Below are positions 1 through 7,511 of a DNA stretch of 8,904 nt, piece after piece. The translations under genes and the position numbers were made by a program. Each line of letters starts with the position of its first letter. Position 1 is the first letter of the stretch. The DNA comes from Pseudomonadota bacterium (lineage in GTDB: Bacteria > Pseudomonadota > Gammaproteobacteria > Halothiobacillales > Halothiobacillaceae): the NCBI GenBank assembly GCA_021795795.1, contig JAJYPA010000322.1, positions 1-8,904 on the forward strand. The letters run 5' to 3'. The notes under the pieces were generated by a model. That model had not been told where the DNA came from and searched no databases. It saw nothing but the letters and a program-made list of their open reading frames with translations.

Positions 1-59
1 TGGTTTGCTCACGTTGCATTCATTCTATGGGTTACCCAACCAATAAATAAGGTCTACAC

Positions 60-413
60 ATGTCCAACAGCCTGGTTTCTGTCCTGATCCTCACCACCAA
101 TGATTATCCGGGGATGCGCATAGTGCGTGTATTGGGTCCAGTTTATGGGACTTCGGTGCGATCCCGGAACATTGTCGGTAATTTCATGGGTGGCATTCGG
201 GCGGTATTTGGCGGGAAGCAGTCAGGGTACCTGAAGATGATCGCCCAGACGCGGGATGAAGCTCTGGCGCAACTGGCGGAACACGCCCAATCTCTGGGTG
301 CCAACGCGGTACTGGCCATGCGATTTGATTCCGGCGAGTTTGATGCCGGGCAGGGGCAGGCGATGAATGAGGTGACAGCGTATGGGACGGCGGTGGTGGT
401 TGAAGTGCTGTAG
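60..413 (+). CDS. YbjQ/UPF0145 family protein
   Basis: A 117-residue cytosolic protein of the YbjQ family (UPF0145, often labelled 'heavy-metal-binding domain' although the biochemical role is not established). Known members are small alpha/beta proteins that form ring-like oligomers. Family hallmarks seen here are the early strand ending in RIVRVLGPVYG (about 20-30), the RSRNIVGNFMGGIRAVFGG segment (about 34-52), the helix TRDEALAQLAEHAQSLGANAV (about 64-84), and a closing strand AYGTAVVVEVL. The length is a little above the usual 105-110 residues because of a short N-terminal extension. ATG 60 is chosen because AAGG at 49-52 lies 7 bases upstream. It sits 46 bases before the DUF3883 gene on the same strand, so co-transcription is possible, but a functional link is not evident. 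It looks like the conserved flank of the island rather than part of it. Confidence 0.88.
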   Translation: MSNSLVSVLILTTNDYPGMRIVRVLGPVYGTSVRSRNIVGNFMGGIRAVFGGKQSGYLKMIAQTRDEALAQLAEHAQSLGANAVLAMRFDSGEFDAGQGQAMNEVTAYGTAVVVEVL

Positions 414-459
414 TTAAGAGAGATTTCTCATTGTTTACTCAATGTCTGAGGACATATAA

Positions 460-1470
460 ATGACTATGTTACTTTGCAGGATAGGGTGGATGGTGCATTA
501 TCAGGGTGTTACAGATAATGACCCGATACTGGGTGGGGGGCAGTACGTTGATGAGCATGGAACCGGTAACGAGATATTTAACTTCCTTCCCATTGATGCG
601 TTCTGTTTTGGTGATGCTCAATCTTCGCACGGGGGAAACATCAATCTGGGAAGAATAGATCCCCACCATCATGACCAAGGCTTTGTTGAGCATGCTACAG
701 TATTCTGGTGTGCGCGGCGTCCTGACACAAATGCTACAGTGATAATCGGCTGGTACGAAGACGCAACCGTCTTTTCTGGCTACGATGATAATCGTGCCAG
801 AACAGACGTACAGTATAGAATAAAAGCAAGCGCCAACAACGCCTTCCTGTTAAAGCCGCAATTCAGAATATTTTCTGTGCCAATGGCGCAAGGCGGTAAC
901 TGCGGAATAGGTCAGTCGAATGTTCGATACCTAGACCAAGAAATATGCGAGGATATGTCCAGAGAGCTTATTAGTTATAAGAAAACGGCGGAAAAAGTTT
1001 CATCAAACTTTATTGATATTTCTGACCAGGATGATACTACAGCTACAAATCGCACGGGTCGCGGATACGGTCAATCCAATCCGGAATGCGAAAAGAAGGC
1101 CATCGAAGTCACAAAGAATCACTATGCGGCGATGGGGTATAGTGTTAAATCTGTCGAAGACCTTAACCATGGGTGGGACTTAGAGGCGAGTAAGGACGAA
1201 AATACTTTAAGAATCGAAGTCAAAGGCCTTAGCAATGACACTGTTAATATCACGTTGACCCCCAACGAGTATCGAGCGTTTGCCTCAGATCAAGCTGATG
1301 GCTATGCACTATTTATCGTAACCAACTGTACGACCGGCGAGCCGCAAAAGTATATCTGCGAAAAATATGGAGATGACTGGATTATCACACACGTCAATAC
1401 AGATCAGAAATACAACATTGTTATTAACGAAATTGCTTCCGCGTCGATCAGCTTGGTTGGTCCAGTTTGA
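460..1470 (+). CDS. DUF3883 (NO VEIN C-terminal-like) protein, putative PD-(D/E)XK nuclease
   Basis: A 336-residue two-part protein. The C-terminal part (about 208-312) matches the pattern of DUF3883. It has a helix NPECEKKAIEVTKNHYAAMGY, then GWDLEA (D240) and RIEVKG (E253, K255), giving the D...ExK arrangement of the restriction-endonuclease fold, as in Mrr-like enzymes. The N-terminal part (about 5-155) starts CRIGWMVHYQG and contains GGGQYVDEHGTGNEIFNFLP, INLGRID, a VIIGWYEDATVF segment and GIGQSNVRY. I recognise this arrangement as a conserved module that precedes DUF3883 in other bacteria, but I know no established function for it. A role in substrate recognition is inference. ATG 460 is supported by GAGGAC at 448-453, six bases upstream. 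There is no signal peptide or membrane segment. Base composition is more AT-rich than in the neighbouring YbjQ and SIR2 genes, suggesting separate acquisition. DUF3883 proteins are frequently seen in defence islands. Substrate and activity remain unknown. Confidence 0.72.
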   Translation: MTMLLCRIGWMVHYQGVTDNDPILGGGQYVDEHGTGNEIFNFLPIDAFCFGDAQSSHGGNINLGRIDPHHHDQGFVEHATVFWCARRPDTNATVIIGWYEDATVFSGYDDNRARTDVQYRIKASANNAFLLKPQFRIFSVPMAQGGNCGIGQSNVRYLDQEICEDMSRELISYKKTAEKVSSNFIDISDQDDTTATNRTGRGYGQSNPECEKKAIEVTKNHYAAMGYSVKSVEDLNHGWDLEASKDENTLRIEVKGLSNDTVNITLTPNEYRAFASDQADGYALFIVTNCTTGEPQKYICEKYGDDWIITHVNTDQKYNIVINEIASASISLVGPV

Positions 1471-1488
1471 TGAAGATGCAACTATATC

Positions 1489-1604
1489 TCACCACACCAA
1501 CCGCTCAGCCTGATCAATGACCATATTCACCGCCACTTCGTGCATGTCTGGTGGATAGGCGTGTTTCCGTAATGCCCATTTCACCATTGCGTCGCAAATG
1601 AACA
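1489..1604 (-). pseudogene. Remnant of the 3' end of a second hsdR gene
   Basis: Read on the minus strand, this encodes a tail MVKWALRKHAYPPDM...AVNMVIDQAERLVW followed by a stop. It aligns with the last 32 residues of the HsdR encoded at the right end of the window ([15 protein letters not shown]...[14 protein letters not shown]) with 22 of 32 identical. On DNA, 1489-1587 matches 7625-7723 at about 73 of 99 positions without gaps, including a nearly perfect block of about 31 bases around 1504-1534. Upstream in reading direction the similarity continues for a few codons (TTGCGA motif, about 1596-1604), but one extra base shifts the frame, and beyond that nothing HsdR-like remains. It is therefore a non-functional scrap of a different, diverged type I restriction locus. 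An open frame does run on to 1725, but its upstream half is unrecognisable and is probably not translated. Confidence 0.75.
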
Positions 1605-1767
1605 AGGGAAGCGTGGGCTGGTTTCTGAGAAAAAATGCTGTGTGGTCTAGTAGGATGCAGCGGAACACACATGTTTCCGGTAAGGTACTGGCGTATACTG
1701 TGCGGGGGTGACGGTTAGGCAGCATGAAACCGCTGTTTGGATGCTCTGTAAATGATCAACAACCGTT

Positions 1768-1773
1768 TTGGAG
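1768..1773 (+). promoter_or_regulatory. Ribosome binding site deciding the SIR2 gene start
   Basis: TTGGAG with GGAG at 1770-1773 stands nine bases before the TTG codon at 1783. The open frame already contains an in-frame TTG at 1768, but that codon overlaps this motif and has no Shine-Dalgarno sequence of its own. The frame is closed by a TGA at 1753, and no in-frame ATG is available nearby. The ATG at 1752 is in another frame and ends after about 26 codons. Confidence 0.5.
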
Positions 1774-1782
1774 ACTCTGACC

Positions 1783-4700
1783 TTGGCCACAATTCCTACA
1801 ATTCGAGATCTATCCGACTATCCGGCTATTAAGAAGCTTGCATCAGCCTTACACCACCTTGACGCAAGCCACCATGGTGCCGCCATCATGATTGGATCTG
1901 GATTCAGCCGTAGCGCAGCTCGCCATGTTGGTGGTCAGAAAAAGATGCGCCTTTGGGCTGAATTCACCAAAAGCCTGGCGCGCGAACTTGGGGCCGACAA
2001 ACAGGACCTAAGCTTTGCTGACCCACTACGCGTGGCAGAAGAATATCGGGCGTACTTTGGCCAAGCTGCACTGAACGACCGGATCCGTTTTGAAATCGAA
2101 AATGAGGCTTGGCGTACCGGCCCTTTATATGAGACCCTCCTAGAGCTTCCCTGGTCGGAAGTGCTGACAACCAATTGGGACACCTTGCTTGAGCAGGCTG
2201 CGGACAAGATTCACAGTCCCTACTACACCCCAGTCACCAAGACTTCCGACTTAGCATGGGCACAGTCCCCGCGCATTGTGAAACTTCACGGCACCATTGG
2301 CGTCACAGAAACGTTCATAGCCGCGCAGGAAGACTATCGTACCTACCCAGAGCGATTTGCCCCTTTCGTCAATCTGGCGCGACAGGTGTTCATTGAAAAC
2401 GAGCTCTGCTTATTGGGGTTTTCGGGTGACGACCCGAATTTCCTCCAATGGGCCGGCTGGGTTCGCGACCATTTGGCGAGCCATGCGCGAAAGATATATC
2501 TAGTCGGCGCATTGAACCTGTCCGCAGCGCGCCGCAAGCAGCTTGAATCGATAAATGTTGCACCGGTCGATCTGTGGCAAGCGGTCGCACATATCAGTGA
2601 TTCGGATCTGCGGCATGAAACGGCGATTGATATGTTCCTGAAGGCAATGAGGGACGAAGAAAAGTCCAGGCCAAAACCACACGAGTGGCAACCAACATTT
2701 TTGGCCAGTAACTCAGTCACTATTGAAGACCCCACCCGAACTCTTAATGACCCAACTTATGGCGCGAGCCTGCTTGTGGGACAGCTACAGACCTTGCGGC
2801 AAGATCGTGAATCGTATCCAGGCTGGGTAGTATGCCCCACATCGCTACGATGGCGCTTAGCGCACCAGATAAGCACGCCCTACCCCAATCCGACGAACCT
2901 GGCGGCTCTCACCCCAGACGATCGTGAGAGGCTACTCTATGAGATTGCCTGGCGGCACAGCATTACGTTTGAATACATACACCCTTGGCTCTCAGACATT
3001 CTTTTTGATGTGGCGAAACTTGATCAGCCGTGCGCCCTTAGCAAACGGCAACAGTTGGAAATTGCTGTGATGCTGCTCCACAACACCCGATTACTTCAGA
3101 CCGACAACGAAGGCGGGCAGCGGGTCATCGAAGAATACACCAGCGCGGTAATTGGCATATTAGAGAAGGACGTTTCATATTTGCCTGAGTGTGCCACCGA
3201 AATTGCCTACTATCGTGCGCTTGAGGCACGGGATCAACTGGACTATGACGGACTGACGGCTGCGGTGGGAAGTATTGTCGGCGTGGATCCCATCTGGATG
3301 CTACGGAAAGCGGCATTGCTCATGGAACTGGGCCGATCCGAGGAAGCAATCGAGTTGGTCGCTCAGGCATATGGGAATCTGCGCGAAAACCATCGCCGGG
3401 ACCGTCAATCGATACCCATTTTATCCCGCTTGCTTTGGGCACATTGGCTTCTATCTGCTTCGCAGCGTGCTAGTGGCCAGAAGATTGAAGAATTACCTAC
3501 GTTTGCCGAAAACAACTATCGAAAGTGGGAATGCGACCCATGGTCATGGATGGACGATCTTCGATACAAGATTGATGAACACCGGGAAAAGTACCTCAAG
3601 CGCAAACGCCGTATCGAACCGCAGTTTGGCCAAGGTCATTATCGTGATCGTTCCAGCGACATTTCGTTCAATAACGATATACCGGGTTTCTTGCTGTTTG
3701 ATGGCTTGAGCAGAACCATTGGTATTCCCCTGCATTCAGGCGGCAGTCCTTTCGGTCTCAACTTGCTGGCCAGTACTGCCGAGAAAATTGTGCTTTCTGG
3801 TGGAACTGGTGTGGACCTATGGGATAGCTCTTTGGCGATCCGATCTGCCACCAGCGATAGTTCAGCGGCAATAATCGGACTGTTCACGCGCATCGGCGTG
3901 GCTCGTGCGAGTTTATCAACTGTAGATGTCTTGGTTCAAAGGATTCTATCGGCTGTAACGTACTGGATGCGAGAGAGAACTCGGGGTACCAAGGACTGCC
4001 AGGGAGAGGCCATATCCAGGCTTCGCGTATTTCTGGAGGTGTTGGCTCGGCTAGCTGTTCGTGTTTCTCCCGCACAGGCCAAGGAAATATTTTCGCTGGC
4101 CGCATCGTTTGGGCGGCAGCCTGAGGTGCGGCACTTATGGTTGTACGAAGTCCTCGGCAACCTTCTAACTCATTCGCTCATGAGCATTCCCGAATCAGAG
4201 CAAGGGGGATTGCTGCCGACCGCGTTAGAATTTCCGCTCCCACGCGAGATCGTGGGTGGCGACGATTATCGCTGGCCGAACCCGGTGATCACCCACCCTA
4301 ACGCTCGAGACTCATATTCTGACATTGATGCGCATATCGTGCATCTGATAGAAGCTGTGGCGTCAAGCAACGGTGAGTCAAGGCGTGCTCCATTACTTCG
4401 GCTCCTGCCTCTCGCCGCCAGAGATGACTTTTTCACCCAGCAAGAGCGCGAAAATTTGGCCACTGCAATATGGGGTGAGTCCCCTGGTTATCAGGTCATA
4501 CCTCAGACAGGCTTGCTTCCCCATGCGCTCCTACTGCTGCCTGTAATGGATGTAAGGTCGGCTGAGGCGCTTGTTCGGGCACATCTGTATGACCATGGCG
4601 CCGACATTTTGGAGGACACTCAAAAGGAAATGCATAGTTACCCGTCGCCAGAAATACAACGGGCTATTTCGATATATGACGGCATAGCGAATGCCGCCGC

Positions 4701-5478
4701 CAATGAAACGACGCTCTTGTTTCCGAGTGCAGAGCAGGCATGCGTGCTCTTTGACCGCCTGACCCTGTGGCGACCGCCCGAAGAAAAGGCAGCAGGTTTC
4801 TTCGAATTTGAAAGAGGTTCCAGAAAACGGCTCGCAGTAAGCATCGGCCGCGCACTCTCTTACGCGATTGTGCCGGCTCTGGCAGATGACGCTAAGACAG
4901 ATTCTCGATTGGGCCAGTTGGAGGCATTCTATTCGGGAGTTGAGGGGGCTCAAACAGCGCTTCCGGCCTTCGTTTATTTTTCTAGTGTAAATGAGGAATC
5001 AGTCAAGGCCATCGCAAAAGTCATCCAGGCAGCGCTGCGAAGTCGTGACTCGACTTTGGTTGACTACTCAACGATTGCGCTACGAAAATGGATGGACCTG
5101 CCAGAGTCCAGCGAGTCGGCCAATTTCAAGAATCTCATATCATTGGTCATTACCATCATCGAATCGGGACGCACTATTGGATTGCAGCAACTCATCTGGC
5201 TTGCGGGGCAGCTACACAATGGCAGACGGCTGTCCGAGGACCAACAGAGAATATTGGTCGAGGTCCTGCCGACCGTTTTTGGAGCCGCGGACTACGCCAA
5301 CATCGATCCGAATAGCCCTGAGGCTGTCAGTGCATCGACCATTAGGGCAGAATGTGTAAGGTTGGCGCAAACTTTACAGCATCAATTCTCGAACGAACCA
5401 GGGTTGATAGAACTGGTCACCAAGGCTCAAGCAGATCCTCTTCCTGAAGTGCGGTTTGCGGTAAACTCAGTCCAATGA
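1783..5478 (+). CDS. Large SIR2-domain protein, putative anti-phage NAD+ hydrolase
   Basis: A protein of about 1,231 residues with an N-terminal SIR2-like NAD+-binding domain (about 25-270) and a very long, mostly helical C-terminal region. Motifs numbered from TTG 1783: GSGFS at 38-42 (Rossmann nucleotide loop), TTNWD at 129-133 with the catalytic-type Asn131, KLHGT at 167-171 with the catalytic-type His169, and GFSGDDPNF at 212-220. These match the SIR2_2 group found in bacterial defence proteins (Thoeris ThsA, DSR1/DSR2 and SIR2-STAND proteins), where the domain depletes NAD+ after phage recognition. The C-terminal 950 residues show no Walker motifs, so this is not a STAND ATPase. Helical-repeat stretches (for example the tail PLPEVRFAVN) suggest a sensor scaffold. 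Length and arrangement resemble SIR2-plus-DUF4020 proteins, but I cannot confirm the DUF4020 assignment by eye. A weak -10-like TATACT lies at 1694-1699. The gene stands alone and ends convergently to the Abi gene. Exact phage trigger unknown. Confidence 0.82.
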   Translation: MATIPTIRDLSDYPAIKKLASALHHLDASHHGAAIMIGSGFSRSAARHVGGQKKMRLWAEFTKSLARELGADKQDLSFADPLRVAEEYRAYFGQAALNDRIRFEIENEAWRTGPLYETLLELPWSEVLTTNWDTLLEQAADKIHSPYYTPVTKTSDLAWAQSPRIVKLHGTIGVTETFIAAQEDYRTYPERFAPFVNLARQVFIENELCLLGFSGDDPNFLQWAGWVRDHLASHARKIYLVGALNLSAARRKQLESINVAPVDLWQAVAHISDSDLRHETAIDMFLKAMRDEEKSRPKPHEWQPTFLASNSVTIEDPTRTLNDPTYGASLLVGQLQTLRQDRESYPGWVVCPTSLRWRLAHQISTPYPNPTNLAALTPDDRERLLYEIAWRHSITFEYIHPWLSDILFDVAKLDQPCALSKRQQLEIAVMLLHNTRLLQTDNEGGQRVIEEYTSAVIGILEKDVSYLPECATEIAYYRALEARDQLDYDGLTAAVGSIVGVDPIWMLRKAALLMELGRSEEAIELVAQAYGNLRENHRRDRQSIPILSRLLWAHWLLSASQRASGQKIEELPTFAENNYRKWECDPWSWMDDLRYKIDEHREKYLKRKRRIEPQFGQGHYRDRSSDISFNNDIPGFLLFDGLSRTIGIPLHSGGSPFGLNLLASTAEKIVLSGGTGVDLWDSSLAIRSATSDSSAAIIGLFTRIGVARASLSTVDVLVQRILSAVTYWMRERTRGTKDCQGEAISRLRVFLEVLARLAVRVSPAQAKEIFSLAASFGRQPEVRHLWLYEVLGNLLTHSLMSIPESEQGGLLPTALEFPLPREIVGGDDYRWPNPVITHPNARDSYSDIDAHIVHLIEAVASSNGESRRAPLLRLLPLAARDDFFTQQERENLATAIWGESPGYQVIPQTGLLPHALLLLPVMDVRSAEALVRAHLYDHGADILEDTQKEMHSYPSPEIQRAISIYDGIANAAANETTLLFPSAEQACVLFDRLTLWRPPEEKAAGFFEFERGSRKRLAVSIGRALSYAIVPALADDAKTDSRLGQLEAFYSGVEGAQTALPAFVYFSSVNEESVKAIAKVIQAALRSRDSTLVDYSTIALRKWMDLPESSESANFKNLISLVITIIESGRTIGLQQLIWLAGQLHNGRRLSEDQQRILVEVLPTVFGAADYANIDPNSPEAVSASTIRAECVRLAQTLQHQFSNEPGLIELVTKAQADPLPEVRFAVNSVQ

Positions 5479-5489
5479 ATAGGCCAAGT

Positions 5490-5627
5490 TGAGGTACCCT
5501 GAATCTCGTGGACACTCTGGATTGGATATAATAAATCAAGGAGAATTTTAGGGGGGAGAAAGTACAGAGCAATACGGCCAAGTTTCGGGCCGAAGCTGTC
5601 AAATTTGTCTTGGTGCAGGGACTCACA
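5490..5627 (+). mobile_element. Left-end remnant of an IS3-family insertion sequence
   Basis: The stretch 5490-5520 begins TGAGGTACCCTGAATCTCG and continues with TGGACAC, which has the form of an IS3-family terminal inverted repeat (TGA...TGGACA). It is followed by AAGGAG (5538-5543) and the beginning of an orfA-like reading frame. Similarity stops at about 5627. I found no matching right inverted repeat (reverse complement of the left end) before 5728, so the element is a deletion remnant and cannot move by itself. It starts only 11 bases after the SIR2 stop codon, in the same orientation as that gene. The following 100 bases (5628-5727) contain nothing I recognise. Confidence 0.6.
5562..5627 (+). 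pseudogene. Truncated IS3-family orfA (transposase helix-turn-helix subunit)
   Basis: The frame reads SNTAKFRAEAVKFVLVQGLT, which closely follows the N-terminus of IS3-family OrfA proteins (the usual pattern is KFRAEAVKLVLEQGLS). OrfA supplies the DNA-binding helix-turn-helix used to recognise the element's ends. Only about 22 codons remain. The frame then runs through unrelated sequence to a TAG at 5706. No clear start codon is present: where an ATG would be expected next to AGCAAT, the sequence has GTACAG. No protein function can be retained. Confidence 0.6.
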
Positions 5628-5727
5628 TATCTACCCTGTCTCGTAATTCAACGGCGGGCTTTAAGCGGTAAGGGGGTGAGGGTTTGGACGGGGATTCGAG
5701 CGGTTTAGGGTGGCATTGTCAATTTCG

Positions 5728-6555
5728 TTAGTGATTTTTGGCGTTTTGCTCATCCCAGGTTTCCAAGACAAAGGCCGCAATTGTATGTGCAGAGTTGACG
5801 GCTAGTTTTGCGTGCCTAGGTTTAAGCTTGTAAGAGTTTTTACCAGCGCCATGAGCTGAGCTGGCGTGTGTTCTTAATGCACCAATACCATTGACAACCG
5901 CCATTATGCCGCTAACGATCGTTTGTAAATCTTGTTCCTCCACTTTTGACGCATCTAGGCCGAGGTCTGTCTTAACAATCTTCCATACAGATTGGATATC
6001 CTGTTTGGCTGGCATTGATAAGTTGGCGTGTTCTTGAATGTAAACCTTAAAAACTGATTCAAGAATATTGCACGCAGCAGAAACTGCTTCTCGTGGGTTA
6101 CTTTCAACATTTGTTGCTGCCCGGTTAAATTCAAAATCAATGGCTTGTATATTTCTACCCTTAATTAGGTCGAATAGTGCCTTGGTGGCAGGGCCGTCCC
6201 CATTTGAGAGTATTCCGCCTTGCGAGTATTTAAGGCCGGCACGCTCAAGAGCGTTTCTTATTTTTAAAATCCCGGCCCTATTTTTGTTGATTTGTTCTTG
6301 AGTAATCCATATAGTGGGGGTTTCATCCTCATCATTATCCAGGTACTTTTCAATAATCCGTCCCATTATAGAGAAGGCATCTTCGGCGCTCTCTTTATTA
6401 ATTCTTCTGAGCCACTCTAATGCTTTGACGGGTTTACTGCCTTCTGGCGGGTCTCCAGGAGCATCGGCGTACATGAACAAGCTATTAAGACTTGCATGTG
6501 TCTCTACTTGGCTAACTACGTCAGCAATCGCTGAAATAACATATGCAGGAATCAT
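5728..6555 (-). CDS. Abortive infection protein with Abi_C-type C-terminal domain
   Basis: A 275-residue soluble protein. The C-terminal part (about 195-268) carries the signature of the abortive-infection C-terminal domain (Abi_C). It has helix IVSGIMAVVNGIGALRTHAS, then the conserved AHGAG (234-238), then LKPRHAKLAVNSAHTIAAFVLETW. Upstream, about 126-180 forms the helical segment LFDLIKGRN...DFEFNRAATNVESNPREAVSAACNILESVFK that accompanies Abi_C in many 'abortive infection family' proteins. The first 75 residues are helical and unassigned. Such proteins are associated with phage exclusion by growth arrest, but no biochemical activity is established for this type. ATG 6555 is preferred to an in-frame TTG at 6603: residues MIPAYVISAIADVVSQ start a plausible helix, while the 16 residues before it are not family-like. 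Only a weak AGAGAAA motif precedes it. It lies 135 bases downstream of the membrane-protein gene on the same strand, ends convergently to the SIR2 gene, and is AT-rich compared with HsdR. Confidence 0.78.
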   Translation of the reverse strand: MIPAYVISAIADVVSQVETHASLNSLFMYADAPGDPPEGSKPVKALEWLRRINKESAEDAFSIMGRIIEKYLDNDEDETPTIWITQEQINKNRAGILKIRNALERAGLKYSQGGILSNGDGPATKALFDLIKGRNIQAIDFEFNRAATNVESNPREAVSAACNILESVFKVYIQEHANLSMPAKQDIQSVWKIVKTDLGLDASKVEEQDLQTIVSGIMAVVNGIGALRTHASSAHGAGKNSYKLKPRHAKLAVNSAHTIAAFVLETWDEQNAKNH

Positions 6556-6690
6556 GTGATTTTCTCTGTAAAATATGGTAGATAGGCTGATTAAATTGAA
6601 CAACGTACATTAAGACGTAGACGAGCAACCTTTGGAATCCAACTTACAAAATTATTCGCATTACATCAGGTGCACCATCGAAGGGCAGCG

Positions 6691-7491
6691 TTACTTATCT
6701 GCAACTCGCTGCGACAATACTGCATTGGTCATTAACCTACGAATAACTAGATTGCGGGCGTTCTGTCTTTCTGTTGGTTCTTCGCAAGAATCAATAAGTT
6801 GAATTGCAATTGAAAGATTCTGGAGTCGAGACAGTTGGTCAAAATGATGTAATGCTCGTGCCTGTACTTTTGAATGTAAATGAAGGAAAAGTGCAGATAT
6901 AAGATTTACTACACATCCAGCGGCAATTGAAAGCGATGCCATAAAAGTATTTGGGTGCCCGCCTCTAAAATAAAACAACCAAAGACCAGTAATGATTGTA
7001 CCAAAGCCAAGCAACATCGCAAAGACAGCCCATCCAAAGCTAGAACGTGCTTGACTTTGGTTGATAACATAATATTCATTAAGCTTTGTTAAGTCCAGGT
7101 TAAGCGCATTTTCCACCGTTTTTGATTTACTAAATTCCCTTTCCGCTTGCTCTTTTTCCTCTTTCGCCTGCATTGCAGGGAATGTAACTGCCCAATGCTC
7201 CCCCGAAAGCGTTGTGACATAAATAAGCCATGGGCCAACAATTATGGACGAAAGAAATAAAGCTAGCAGTGAGCCGCCAAACAACTTTGTATTCGTGCTG
7301 TTGAAAATATATCCAACAACACCGGCAATACAAACCGCAACACCAAGGGCGCCCATGACCCAGCGATAAACTGGATGCACCCTCAAGAACTCTACAACGC
7401 CATACGTTTGTACGCCCCACTTGCCGTTGAGTGTGTGAGTCCATTTGACTTTTGGCGTAGCTTTTTGCTGTTTTTGGCTGGTTTCGATCAT
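6691..7491 (-). CDS. Membrane protein with TRADD-N-associated 2-TM domain
   Basis: A 266-residue integral inner-membrane protein. Hydrophobic helices lie at about 44-63, 72-92, 152-174 and 182-204. A charged, possibly coiled-coil stretch (AKEEKEQAEREFSKSK, about 109-124) separates the two pairs. The segment LNLDLTKLNEYYVINQSQARSSFGWAVFAMLLGFGTIITGLWLFY (130-174) matches the domain described next to bacterial TRADD-N domains (CyanoTRADDas_TM type), with its conserved LxxYYxxNxxQARxSF motif before the membrane pair. In published comparative work these membrane modules are predicted effectors of prokaryotic immunity or programmed death systems. The N-terminal 40 residues and the helical tail (208-266) are not recognised, and no TRADD-N domain itself is evident. 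The start is ATG 7491, with a weak GAAG motif seven bases upstream. A perfect TATAAT inside a Fur-like operator lies just upstream, so iron-dependent repression is plausible. It is followed after 135 bases by the Abi_C gene, which may be a partner. Confidence 0.68.
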   Translation of the reverse strand: MIETSQKQQKATPKVKWTHTLNGKWGVQTYGVVEFLRVHPVYRWVMGALGVAVCIAGVVGYIFNSTNTKLFGGSLLALFLSSIIVGPWLIYVTTLSGEHWAVTFPAMQAKEEKEQAEREFSKSKTVENALNLDLTKLNEYYVINQSQARSSFGWAVFAMLLGFGTIITGLWLFYFRGGHPNTFMASLSIAAGCVVNLISALFLHLHSKVQARALHHFDQLSRLQNLSIAIQLIDSCEEPTERQNARNLVIRRLMTNAVLSQRVADK

Positions 7492-7511
7492 ATTGAGCTT
7501 CTACCATTCTG

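Noticed and set aside
430..444. Small inverted repeat CATTG/CAATG between the YbjQ and DUF3883 genes as a terminator
   Set aside because: It has only five paired bases and no T-run follows, so it does not look like an intrinsic terminator.
1636..1760. LexA-type boxes (CTGT-N8-ACAG) upstream of the SIR2 gene
   Set aside because: Several CTGT half-sites occur, but none has the matching ACAG at the right distance.
3275..3709. Plus-strand 144-codon frame inside the SIR2 gene
   Set aside because: It is a shifted reading of the SIR2 coding sequence with no independent family features. There is no sign that the SIR2 frame breaks here.
4531..4953. Minus-strand frame of 140 codons and several similar ones within the SIR2 gene
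   Set aside because: All are embedded in the long SIR2 frame, have low-complexity or unfamiliar translations and lack ribosome binding sites.
5583..5594. Palindrome TTCGGGCCGAA as a SIR2 terminator
   Set aside because: It would leave a one-base loop and is better explained as codons of the orfA remnant.
6556..6603. Start of the Abi_C gene at TTG 6603
   Set aside because: The 16 extra residues are not family-like and the TTG has no ribosome binding site. ATG 6555 gives a better N-terminus.
7130..7507. Overlapping minus-strand frame starting at ATG 7507
   Set aside because: Its product lacks family features, while the overlapping frame from 7491 encodes the recognised membrane protein.
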